Source: Apostichopus japonicus (taxonomy: Eukaryota > Echinodermata > Holothuroidea > Aspidochirotida > Stichopodidae). Taken from it: 64,000 nucleotides of DNA. Below the pieces are notes generated by a model, which was not told where the DNA came from, did not search any database, and worked only from the letters and a program-made list of their open reading frames with translations. A program made the position numbers and the translations under genes. Below are positions 23,500 to 35,454 of the stretch, piece after piece (position 1 is the first letter of the stretch; each line of letters starts with the position of its first letter). The stretch is taken from the NCBI RefSeq assembly GCF_037975245.1, contig NC_092565.1, positions 14,287,499 to 14,351,498 on the forward strand, written 5' to 3'.

Positions 23500-24964
23500 G
23501 CTGAAGAATAGCCTAAATAGCCACAACCCACAGGAACCTGCCCTCGATAGTGTTAACAATTCTAAGAAAAAGTAAATGGATGCATGTTACTTATAGTATT
23601 GCACAAAGTAAGACACCGTCTTGATCTATCTAACGTTCGAATAAATGTTTCACCTGAGGTACGGTGCTTTGGTATTTACCACAGATAATGTGTGTCATTA
23701 GCGTCATGTTGCCAAGCGATTCATATTGATTATAATGCAATTGCTTGTTCGCTGTAATCGACAATTTTCACTTTTTTTACCTTTATTGTATTCATCAAAC
23801 ACTAGAACATAAAAACATCAAGGCATTGGTGATTAAAGACGGATGAAAAATCACTATAAGCCTCGATAAGAAGGGTAATGGCTAAGTCAAGATCACATTA
23901 TCCCATTGGATGGTACATTCACCTAGCCTGTGTTGGTCTCTGTGAAACAACTTATGGATCGCTGTTAGCGCAATATATCACATCGAGGGATCATATGGCC
24001 TGCATTGACATTCGTATAGTAAACATTACTGACAGAGTAGCATATAGTAAAAAAGATTGAGAAAAATTATTTTATCCTGTTCATGAAGCAAACATTTTCC
24101 TTTCACTAGAAAAAAGCAGTCAATTTTTATTATTTATTACAAAGTGACATGAGTATAGATGATTGAATTCATTGCTACAATTATACTGTCGGAAGGTCAA
24201 ACAATCGTAACAATCATGAAAGGTGAGATGGAGGGACTGTGAGTTTGTATTTCTACTGCATTCTGTCGCAATCATTTGTTCTTACTCGAGAAGATTTCCG
24301 TAACAATTAAAAGCCTGGAAACACTACATTTAGAACGGTATCTACAACTTGCTCATACCTTTTAAGACTTCACAAAGTCTTCCTAGGGCGAACGTATCTT
24401 TTTATTAGCCCTCACCGACAATAAAAAGCTGTGTGGATTCCTTTTCGTTTTGCTGCCGATTGTTGAGAATGTTTACAAATGTAAAAAAAATCTTTGGTGC
24501 AAAACAAGCAACCAATATCTAGAATTTTTGGAAAACCCTCCTTCCCTTCATGCATCCCCCCTATTTCTCCCATACATCCCCATCCCTACAACCCAGTATA
24601 TATCAATATTTTATCAACAGTTGATTGCTAGAACGGGACTGATACAAACGGCAGATAACACAATTCACATCAAGAAACAAAATGAAAGCCCGCCATCTAT
24701 TATTTTCTTTTGGTTGAATCGTCTCCCTGACGTCACGTAAACACCACGGATACCATGAAGCACAGTGTATTTTTAGGCTGTGTTGCATTACAAATAGTGT
24801 TTATACACTGATGATACTTGCTAACTAACCATACCCGATTTTCATGGCCTAGCCTAGATACCTATGCAGAATCCAAGGAGACGTTTCCAACATTCTTGCC
24901 ATAAAGAGGATACTGTTACTCTCCGGTTGATCTCCATTACCTTCGGTCATTAATTGCATACATT
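23500..24964. promoter_or_regulatory. Shared 1.5-kb head-to-head intergenic region
   Basis: The start codons of the vinculin-like gene (23499, leftwards) and ARL3 (24965, rightwards) lie 1465 bp apart. The interval must hold both promoters and 5' leaders. No TATA box or CpG-rich core stands out, and no coding frame here looks real. Confidence 0.5.
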
Positions 24965-27900
24965 ATGGTAAGAATTGACTGTAGATCACAAGCCGCGGAG
25001 ACATGAATAATTAAGCCTATCATTGGGTTTAAATTGAGTTGACCGTTGAGTTACCCTAGGCTAGGCTATGTTATGCCCAATTAAGATCTATCGTATGACC
25101 TAGGACAAAATATAGTAGGCAGTGGCTAAGTAACCTAATGCAAGGTATGATTATAAAGATAGGCCCAATGTAAGTTTCAACAGGCAAGGCTAAGGCACAT
25201 TGCAAATTCAAAAAATCTAATTTCTAACATGATTATGCCTAGTTGGGCTAATCAGACAGAAATAGCCTGGGCCTGGCTAGTACGTCATACATGCACAAAT
25301 GATACCACTAGGCTAACTATGGCCTGTCCCCTTAAACTTGAATTAACTGGCCAAGGACCACCAAAATCTCACCACACTGGAGCTTAGGAGGTTACGTGGG
25401 GACTTGATTCAGGTTTTCAAGATTGTGCATGGTTTTGACAATTTATCCTGCACTGACTTTGTCATGTTTGCTAATAGTAGTTGTACCAGAGGTCATTGTC
25501 TTAAACTCAAAAGTCACAAAGTAGGATTAATATTTGGCATAACTTTTTCTAATAGAGTTGTGAATGAGTGGAACTGTTTGCCTGAGCAAGTTGTACTTGC
25601 AAGTAGTGCGTATGGGTTTAAGAATGGTTTGGACAAGCACTTTAAACATTGTAATCGGGTTTGAGTATTTGTGTCTTCAGTTTTTTTCTCTCTCTCCTAT
25701 AGGGTCCTTGATGGGGACTTGAGTGTCCCTCCTGACCCTTTTTTTCCTACTAAACTAAACTAAACTAAGGACCTTGTTAAATTAAATTGTAGCAATTGTC
25801 TAGGCCTAGTCTAGGGAATCAGCAGTAAAGCTTAGTCAAAGGTGACCATCTTTTGCAAATGTTCATGTTGACCTCTCTCCCCTCCATGTCGACATTAGAC
25901 CTCATGTTAGAGGATAATAATATAATAAGGATAACGTTAGGCCTACTATTAATAACTAACTTAGTAGTAGCTAAGGGAGGACTGACTTTGGTTAAGCTAT
26001 GCTTAGGCTAAGGAAGCAAATACAAAAAGATGATTTGAATATGTTACAGCAGGTTGCAAATTCATGCAGTGAGTGGGAATGCCTTTATCAGTGAGTGTGA
26101 AATATCTTTATATGTTAATTTTATTTCTATCAATGAAAGACCCAGCAAATCAGAAAGATGAGCTTCATCAGGTTTCTGCAACATTTGGGAATTGACACTA
26201 CAGCATGAATTGTTAATCTCAATCCTTTACAGGGTCTTTTAGATCTGCTTCGGAGGCTTAAATCTACCCCACCCCATGAAATCCGAGTACTTTTGTTGGG
26301 ACTGGACAATGCTGGCAAAACAACGATTTTGAAGACCTTAGCTGGTGAAGAGGTATCCAAGATCGCTCCAACTCAGGGATTTAATATTAAAAGTGTCAAG
26401 CAAGACAAGTGGAACCTGAATGTATGGGACATTGGAGGTGAGGATCAGTGACATATGAAAGGTGCTCTTTAGTTTAAGATATTATGTTACATATGAACAG
26501 AAATATGGAAGCATGTCCAAATGGTCCAATCTGTCTTAAAGAGTATCAGAAATTAAATTGGTAGATGCCATCATGGACAAGGATACCATGATGTTTAGTG
26601 ATAAACTGTTTGACACTGCAAGAAAATTCTGCATTTTGTCTCTTTTGTCCTTGAGTCCAAGTATTATACAGAAACTTAACTTAACTATATAAATTGTTGT
26701 CACAGTGGAATTCTCTCTTCTTCTTTACAGAATTTTAAAGCAGCTTTCTGAGTTTATTTTGCTAATAAAATGTACATATTTTATACTCTTCTACAATATT
26801 TCTGTCTCCATCCTGGGGAAGTCAACTTAGGAGTTAAATGAAATGTATAAATTCACTTGAAGATTGATCACAAACAGTAATAATTTTTGATGAGTTACTG
26901 TCCTTGTGTGAAATTTACCGTACAGGTCAGAGGGGTATACGGCCATATTGGAAGAACTACTTTGAGAATACTGACGTATTGATATACGTTGTAGACAGTG
27001 CGGATAGGATCAGACTAGAAGAAACTGGTTTGGTAAGTAGTATTAATATGAATTCATCATTATTACATATTTATCATCTCATAATGAGAGGAGGAGGAGA
27101 ACTCTAGAGCAGGGCTGACTAGTAGTAGTTAGACAAACAGTCTCTGAACTGTGGGACGCAAACCCATAGAAGTGGGTCACAGTATTTTCCAGTTGTATTA
27201 TGTTTATCATAATATGTTAACAATACAAATGTTCTGTATACAAAAATGATACTTGATAATTTGGCAAATTGTGTAACAAGGATTTATCAGGTGTGAAATG
27301 TTGACAATATAGTGTTTTAAAAATAAGTTTCGAAATTTTGGTTGCTTGCTGGAAGCAAAGGAACCTATAGATGCAGTCAGATTAGTGTGTGTCTGTGACA
27401 CTTTCTTGGGTTTGCGATAATTCAACAAAGGCATCGTAGATATTTGTCAGACTTGCTAATGAAGATGCATTATAGTGAAAACCTTAAATCAGATTGTATC
27501 CAAAACTTGGAATACGGTTGTTGGTTAAATAGCTGGTACATATGTGCATAAAATATTATGACATTCGGTGGTGACATACAACACTTTAATATTCCACTAA
27601 GCAAGGAATTATATATAGTGCCTGTTAGGGTCTTCTCCAATAATGTTAAATTACTTTCATTTGTGCCATCTTGTCTTTTAGGAACTGACAGAATTACTGG
27701 AAGAAGACAAACTGGCTGGAATACCTGTACTGGTTTTTGCAAACAAACAGGATTTACTTAGCGCAGCACCAGCAGATGAAATATCAGAGAGCCTTAACCT
27801 CAACGTCATGAGAGATAGGACTTGGCGGATACAACCTTGTTCAGCTCTCAGCTCTGAAGGTTTAGAGGTAACGTAATCCAAACAGAAATATTTCATGACT

Positions 27901-28716
27901 TTACGGGAAACTGAATCGTCCATGTTAGAAGGACTATTTAAGGTGACCCATGTGTAGCTTGACTTGGTAATAACACATATCTATCTTCAAGGCTAGAATA
28001 TGAATATCCAATTGTTTGTTAATGTTGCATCAGGTTTGTCAAACCCACACCTGGGGAGCAGCCTGAGGGATTACTTGATGGGTTACTTTGCTCCTTAAGA
28101 AGGAGGTTTTTCCATGTCTGGGACATCCCCCTAGTGAAGTCAACATCTTAGCACCTCCCTGTCACCATTCACTACTTATTTTCACCTTATTCAGTAGTCC
28201 ATCATACTTTTTATATGTTCCCTGCTTCTAGTGTGTAGAAGTTTTCTGTTTGCCTGCTTCTATTAAAACCCTGCTCTAGTTTACAGGTATTTTAATTTGG
28301 GTTACATGTTCCTCTTTCTGAAGGACCTGTGCATGTTACCCCTTAACCTTCTTATAGGGGTTGAAGACAGTTGTTCAGACTTGTGTAGGTACTCCTTTTA
28401 GAGCTAGCTTTGAGGGTCCCCTTTCTTTGACTTCAAGCAGTTGGTTATATCTTGTAACTGCATTTGGTTTTTTCTATCAACTTCATTCTAGTTGCAAGTG
28501 CCAGTCTATCTAATAAAACTGTTCACTTTTGCTTCTCATTTAGGGGAAGGGGTGCTGGGGGGGAGGGGGGAGAGTACTTTAATTTTTCAAAGTCCGGAAT
28601 GAATCAGTCACTACATTGAAATTGAAGAGAGAGGAGAACAAAGTGGATTTTCTTGTTTTTCCCCACAGGATGGTATGAATTGGGTTCTGAAGACATGTGC
28701 TACAAAACCAAAATAA
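24965..28716 (+). CDS. ARL3: ADP-ribosylation factor-like protein 3 (ARL3), complete, 5 coding exons
   Basis: Coding exons: 24965-24967, 26233-26437, 26926-27032, 27682-27867, 28669-28716; 549 nt, 182 aa, the same length as human ARL3. Exon 1 contributes only the ATG and intron 1 cuts directly after it. Visible motifs are the P-loop GLDNAGKT (about residues 24-31), switch I with TQGFNIKSV, switch [15 protein letters not shown] with the catalytic Gln, NKQD for guanine recognition, and CSAL near the end. ARL3 is a small GTPase that releases lipidated cargo from UNC119 and PDE6D carriers at the cilium, with ARL13B as exchange factor and RP2 as GAP; these roles are family knowledge. Intron 1 holds a LINE remnant. 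The gene is head to head with the vinculin-like gene and tail to tail with the aldo-keto reductase gene. Confidence 0.97.
25356..25768 (+). mobile_element. CR1/L2-type LINE, 3' end remnant
   Basis: A frame from 25356 to the stop near 25664 encodes the typical end of a LINE reverse transcriptase, with [31 protein letters not shown] and [13 protein letters not shown] in the expected order. A short untranslated part and a run of ACTAA repeats follow (about 25749-25768), as in the short-repeat tails of this LINE class. It is 5'-truncated and lies inside ARL3 intron 1, in sense. Confidence 0.75.
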
Positions 28717-31700
28717 TTTTATGGAGAAGAACAGGAGCTCTCCCTCCGGGATTAATCGAGTGGCTGCTTCCAGATGATCCTCTCTACAACAAACAGGTCT
28801 CTGCTTATCACACAGTCTCCAGTTTTAACATGGACAGCTACAAATATAATCTAGAAATAGACATTTCCTTTCATTCCACACGGACTAGTAAACATTTATG
28901 TATATAAAGTTTTTTCTTCATTTATTCACAAAGTAGAGGTATCAAAAGAATCTGTTAGTAAGGAAGAGAGATTGGGGGGGAGGGAAAAGGGGGGGGCATC
29001 AAGATTGATTGAGACATTGTCAGAATCAAGTTTTGTCAATGTCCCAAGTTTGCAATAATGCTTCAAGAAATCATAGGGATCTGAAGTGGTCATAGTTGAA
29101 TATATTATTCGTTATCAATCTCTGTAAAAAAAAAATGAGTACAGTCGTCGTCAGCACAGAACTGCCATCCTGTCAGTGTAAATTTCATATTTCATATTTA
29201 AAGCAGCAGTGAATGCAGAAACATATCTTCATGAAAGTATATCAGTGTTTCACCTTGCAATTCAACCGAACGATATCTTGTCTAAATAAATCTGCAGATC
29301 CGTAGACCTGGTTGGGCCTACTGTCACAACGGTTAGTTGTAACCTTTCTTTCAATCTCTGTCAATTCAGAGCTGCTGTCTCCCAATAAATTTTCAGAATT
29401 ACATCTGAAATTTCAAAGTTAAATTTAAAATAAAACCTTAGAATAATGTTTATTGTAAATGAGAAAGCATGCCCCCCTCCCCCCCCCCCCTAAACTAGCA
29501 AATAACATAAGTAAAACATGCTGAGAACTGACAAACGAAAAATGAAATCACTGAGTCACAGCACATATTGAAAAATTCAAATGTGTCTACTCCAGAAAAT
29601 TAAGAAGTAAGGAATAATTGATTGTCTCAATGTGACCACAGAACTGACTTTTTGTCAAATTCACTGCTCTGTTTCTGTTAACATGTTACTTAGGTCAAAG
29701 CGGATTTTCGGAGCCTTTTTAATAATTGATCAAACTTTCAAGTACAAATTGGAGATAGTCGATACAATGTGGTCACAGATCCTGCGTGCTAGTTTGTATC
29801 TGGGAGCGGTGACAACCTTTCTAGAATTTGCTGCTTAAGTTTTTTTGTAGTGTATAACAGATTGTAGTCTTAGAGAGTTCTCCCATGAGGATGATCTAAC
29901 ATTTTCTACAGTTTATGTACAATGTCGACTACAGTTTTGACATCTATTCTTTCCTTTTCTTCGTTTCTGTTTACAAGTATTCACTGCCACTTTTTCCCCT
30001 CAGGCAATATGTTTTGTCTATTTTCATTTTCTTAATTGATGATTTTTGCCTTCCTGTGGGAGACTGCCAAAGAACTCTTTTCGTGTGTTTGTTTTTTTTT
30101 GGCAGTATTCAGATTTCTTGTCAGTTGAATACCTAGATGGATTTTCATAATTTAGTAATAACAGAGGAACGAGACAAAGGAATGCTTTTATGATTGGGCT
30201 AGTGATGTTATGTTATATGGCTCTATACGTACAGTATATGTATGTTTAAAACTGTGCAGGAATATCTTGCAAATTCCTCGACCAATTTCCTTCAAATTTA
30301 CAGTCAAGCCTTGAATAGCGAGTAAAGTATGTCAACATTAATTAACTTTACAGAATAGTGCTGCAATGTCCATATTTTATAAAGTTCTTAAAATAGACTG
30401 TTGACGGTTGCAGCTGGTGTAGCAGTAATCTGCGTAATTGAGGATAAAATTTACTCCACATTAGGAAGTAATATGGAAGGGAAATTAATTTGTCAATGTG
30501 CCATGGCAGACTGATGTGTGTTTTCAATCCACTGTCTTTTATAAAGGAAACCATTATAAGATCAAATGGCTAGGTGATAAGCACTGGTACAGAATAGTTT
30601 TGTCTTTTGAAGGTTCTCTCATTGCACAACTTCTTGAATTATTGTTTAAATTAACATTTTCTGCTACAGTGGTTTTAACACTTGTCTAAAAAATGAAAAG
30701 AAGGGTAAGGGAAGGGGCGGGGGAGAAACTGAAGTGGTATCCAAGGTATGGACATCATTCAAAGGAATTTAAATTATTTGCCAAAGTTTGGGTGTCTCAA
30801 TCCTTAAAGATGATAATAATATTAGGTCACCAACACTTTTTTGTACTTATCTCCAAACTTTGTATGATTGTAATGTGTTTAATGATGGGATTATTTACCA
30901 TTGTGCAAGGTATATCTGCTAAATGTTGGACATCAGCTTCTTGATTGTATGTGCTGTAACATAGCTGGTTGCAGACGTGTGGACTAACTCGCCTAGATAC
31001 AGCATTCTTTCCATGGGTTAGGAAATTGTCAAAACAGACGCTATCACATGATTAAAAACTTTCCAGGTTTTGCCGTGATTCGTTCAGTGAGTATTTTCGT
31101 ATAATTGTTACCCTTTTTCGTTGTTTGGGATTTACTCTCAAGAGATAATTTCTTGTAAAATGTACATTAACTAGATTCTTTGTATATTCTGTTCAAGGAT
31201 TTTGTTTTTGATCTGGTTTTAAATTTAAATTGTTGGAGGATTTTTTTTTTTAAATCTCATTCAGTGAGGCTAAGACACTGTTAAAAGTGTGGTATAGTGA
31301 TACTGTAATATAGCAGTAGGTAGTAAATTTGAGGTAGTTCCCTCTCAAAAATGTCAAAATATTTCTGTGGTACATTGCTGCTGATGTGGAATAGGCAGCA
31401 AGCTTCTCAAGGTATATACAGATGTTGTCATAGCTTCCTCTGTCATATTGGAATCCTATTTTTGCATAACTTTTTGTAAAACGTCTGTGGTTGCTTTTTG
31501 TGGTCAGACTACACTGCTCTCTCCTCACTTCAATGAAGATACCAGTTACGATGAAGGCACCACAAAAGACACATGCCAGACTAATTATACTACCATGTCA
31601 CAATAATCTTTATTCCATCGAAGATTGCCATGGTTACTCAATTAGTAAACAGTAGTATGATACCAGGTCTCATGATTGGTGGAGACCAATCCCAAACAGT

Positions 31701-34700
31701 CACAGAATTTTATACGATTTTGAAATTTCAAAGGAACCGGAAACCATTCTAAACAATAAAATGTATTTGGCCATTTATGCATCGGATTGCTTAAAAACGT
31801 TGTTCAAAATTCTTTGGACATTCGCTTTATAAATAAGGTTTGGAACATACATTTTGTTTTGTACATAAGACAATGAGTGGGCTATTCGTTGCCGTTATGG
31901 AGTATTAATTTAATGATGGCAGACTTTATATCTGTGAATGAACAATTAACATTGCATAATATGTAACAATGGTCTTGTCTCAAGTTTCCATGGGAGGAAA
32001 TGGGAATTCTGCAGTTTTCATAAAATACTATAATAGTGAAAAGGTTTGGTTTTGTGTTCTAACAGTTTAGAATGTTTTACTTTCTATAAATTATTCCCTT
32101 AAATGTACTTCATAAAATAAGTCTACTGATTCATTACATACCTTGTAGAAAATGATGTCATGAATGTACTGTGCCATTGACTATATTTAATAACTGTCTA
32201 GCTCATTATTAGCTTGTTATATTACCCAAGTAAATTCCAAAATAGTGGCCCAAGTCTAATCTGGTTTACATAATAAATCTCTGTACTATAGAACATATAT
32301 AATAGCTGTCATTTCATGTCACAACTTAGCATATTAAATGTAATAGTGACATGCTCTCGTCAATCATTTTCTCGATATTTAAACACTTGGAGTCTTCTTC
32401 CGTCCCAGTTTAACGTGCATTCTCTAGCACCTTGTCAATATTGAAACACCTTGCTATTATTTTATAAATCATTTCCCATAAACGAATTCAATGTTTCTTT
32501 TTCCTCTCTCTGTTGTCTCGACTTGTAATTGTATGTTTGCTGTATGATTTATGTACTGTTAAATACAGAAGTCTTTCGAATTAAGAGAAGGTTCCTTTTT
32601 ATTTTGCTCGTGCTTGGTTATGTTTCGTCTTTTGTTTGCTCTTTAAACTGCTAAATAATATGGGATGGAAATAGTATCTCCTATGAATTCTAATGTATTA
32701 TACACTAGAAGGGTGATTTCAGGTGGAATGAATGGTCTTGATTTGTTACACACACAGCCATTAATTGTGTTACGACACCTGCAGTTTAATATACACTACA
32801 TACACCATATGATACATATGACAGATTATTTTGCAACGATCTGTAATGTCAGACAACTGTTCTTTATGTTTTCTTAAAACGAGATGATTATATAGCCATG
32901 GAAAATAATTCAAGATGTCATGGGATGTTATTTTATCTTGTGACTGGTATGACCAAGTCAGAAAGTGGATTAATGGTGTACCAGCTAAACCTAGGAAATC
33001 GGCACGCCCTCTAAAAATTTCCTAGCTTCCTTTTATCCAAACTTGAGGGGATCTAATTGCATCGGTGAAAAGTCCAGTAACTGACTCGAACTGCAGTCGT
33101 CGTAAGAAAATTGTATAATGCCTTCTTTACATACATTTACTTTATAATGAGTAAACATCCAGAAGCCAAAATGCAAAGAGAAGACATAAACTTGAACTGA
33201 ATTTGACCAAGTTTAATGAGAATTTCTGTCAATGATATCATTGAATATATATAAAATATTAAAATCATCACCAAATATCATAATAGTGAGATAATATTAC
33301 TTTATATCACCATCCTGGATTTTTTAATGATTTGATAAGATGTGAATGTTCATTCTGTATCCTGATTCTGTCCCGACATAGGAAGTTTAATTCATCCCAA
33401 AATATCCCGTTTCTACCAAGGAAATTTGTTGTTGTTGATAAAATTGAGTAAGAGGAAAATTCTAACGACCAGTTTGGGAATTGATTCTTAAGTTAACTTT
33501 GGATTAATGTAGAAAGCTGCTAGAATAAGGTAATACATTACTGGTCATTCATTGTAATCAAAAAAAATATTCTTCAGCATTTTCTTAAAGTCATGAACAC
33601 TCCATAATGTCTGGGAGAACCAGAACCTTCGAGAGCGAAATTCTGAAAACTTTTATTAATTTTATCATACTGAAAATATTGGGATATTAATCTTGTGGAC
33701 TTTGGAGAGTGGCACTCCATTATTATTCTTTAGCTTTGGCTTCTTTATAATGACACCACAGCCTAACAGAAAAATTCTGGAATCGTATGGGTCACAGAAA
33801 ATGCTACTTTTGAAGAAACATACCTTAAATATTCATATAACATTTATGATGGCAAAGAACATCGCCTTCTTTATTGCTAATACGATATTAGAAAATCTCG
33901 CATAGGAGGTGGACAGAGAAAAACAAAGGAAAATGCTACATGTTATTGTATTCTTTGAGACCGGGACATTTTATCACATAATAATGCCATACCCTTTAAA
34001 ATATTCTCCCCAATGGTAGGGAACCAAAATCCATCATAAGACCTTTCAGTCCAGTGTTGAATACAAGCCACTGATATTAATTAAGAACCAACCAAACTAG
34101 TGACTGACTGTAATTTACAGACGGTAATTGAAACAAATACTTTATATTTTGTATCTGCAGACATCCATTGAGATATTTTATAACTAAAGCGTTTTAAATA
34201 GTAATACTTCAATGCAAAAATACTGGTTTCACTTGCATTTAATGATGTTGAGGCTAGGACTTTGGTAAAAATAAAATTTATCAAAATTTGGTTGAATTAG
34301 GCAAGAGAGCTAGTAACTTTTCAAGAAACAAAGCTCTAATTATAATCTTCTTTTGTTGACCATATGAAGTAATACCCTGCAGTGTAGAGATATTGCATGC
34401 TGCAGGAAATGTGGTAAATTAATTATGTTAATTAATTGTGTTAACATTTTAAGGAAATTGACCGCTCTGTGAATCATCTTTAATATTAAAATGGAAATTC
34501 AAAAGAAAGGGATTTTTTTTTATCTCTCACAGCTGCTTTGAAAGAAAAAGGTGAAATTCTCCTGCTTTCTGCTCTCCGTTTCTCAATCAAGTCAAATAGG
34601 GAAGAACGGATGATGAGGGTGTGCAATCCTATGGAAGAAAATGAAACAAATTAAAACAGATAAGATAATTGTTATGGGAAGGGGAAAATGAGGGGGACAG

Positions 34701-35454
34701 GTGGTGCCAGGACATGAGGGGATTAGTCTCTTGCAGGATGTGGAAGTACATAGGAACAAAGTTACAAAAAGCTTGAAGGGGGAAGGGGTAATGGTAGATC
34801 CATCTCAGTTACTTCTTACCAATCCTTCCCTACCCCTCATTTTACTTTTCATTCTTTTGTTATATCTTCCTTTGTCATACTGTTAGTCCATTGTTAGGAT
34901 TTTCATCGTTAAACACATGTCATAAATTTGCATTTTACAACCAAATTGACGAAGACTTCTGAAAAGATATTTCAATCACTTTGGCTTGAACTCAATGTAT
35001 AGCAAGTTTTGATCAACCTGTTGATTGTTGATTGTTTCCATTTGATTAAGTAATAGGAGACAATACTTCATTCCAAAATATTAAGAACAAAATATATCTA
35101 AAATACTTAAGTATTGACTCAGTAATCTGCTTGTAGGAGACAAAGTAACAAAACCATTCAGTCCAAAACAGAGAAGTCTGTCTGCCCAAATACTTGATGT
35201 ATTGTTTTATTTTTATTATCGTTTAGTGGTCCTACAAAAACAAATCATTCACCATCATACCATATGTCTAGGAGGAACTGTCACATGTCTACATTATATA
35301 TTATAAAGTTTTTTCTCACATATTTTGTAAACATTTATGTCGTTGCATTACAGCATGTTACTTTCTGCTCCCATATAACATATGTTGTGTATGCTTTGGA
35401 TCAAGATCCCAGACACCGAGTCTAGCCCTGATCCTTGTGATTTAAATACTTCTC
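28717..35454. other. Convergent intergenic region between ARL3 and the aldo-keto reductase gene
   Basis: 6.7 kb of AT-rich DNA holding the 3' UTRs of both genes. An AATAAA word at 29285-29290 is a possible ARL3 signal. No frame here is convincingly coding, and apart from poly-G/C runs near 28555, 28977 and 29472 no repeat structure was recognised. Confidence 0.5.
35206..35217 (-). promoter_or_regulatory. Candidate poly(A) signals of the aldo-keto reductase gene
   Basis: Two adjacent TTTATT words on the plus strand read AATAAA on the minus strand, about 240 bp past the stop codon at 35455. The position suits a short 3' UTR. Such words are common in AT-rich DNA, so this is a candidate only. 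Confidence 0.4.

Noticed and set aside
23700-23730. gttgccaagcgat considered as an RFX X-box for the ciliary gene ARL3
   Set aside because: Only one half-site fits; it is 1.2 kb from the ARL3 start and nearer the divergent gene.
31310-31370. tgaggtagttccctctc considered as a let-7-type microRNA
   Set aside because: Only the first nine bases match let-7, and no partner arm for a 70-nt hairpin is visible.
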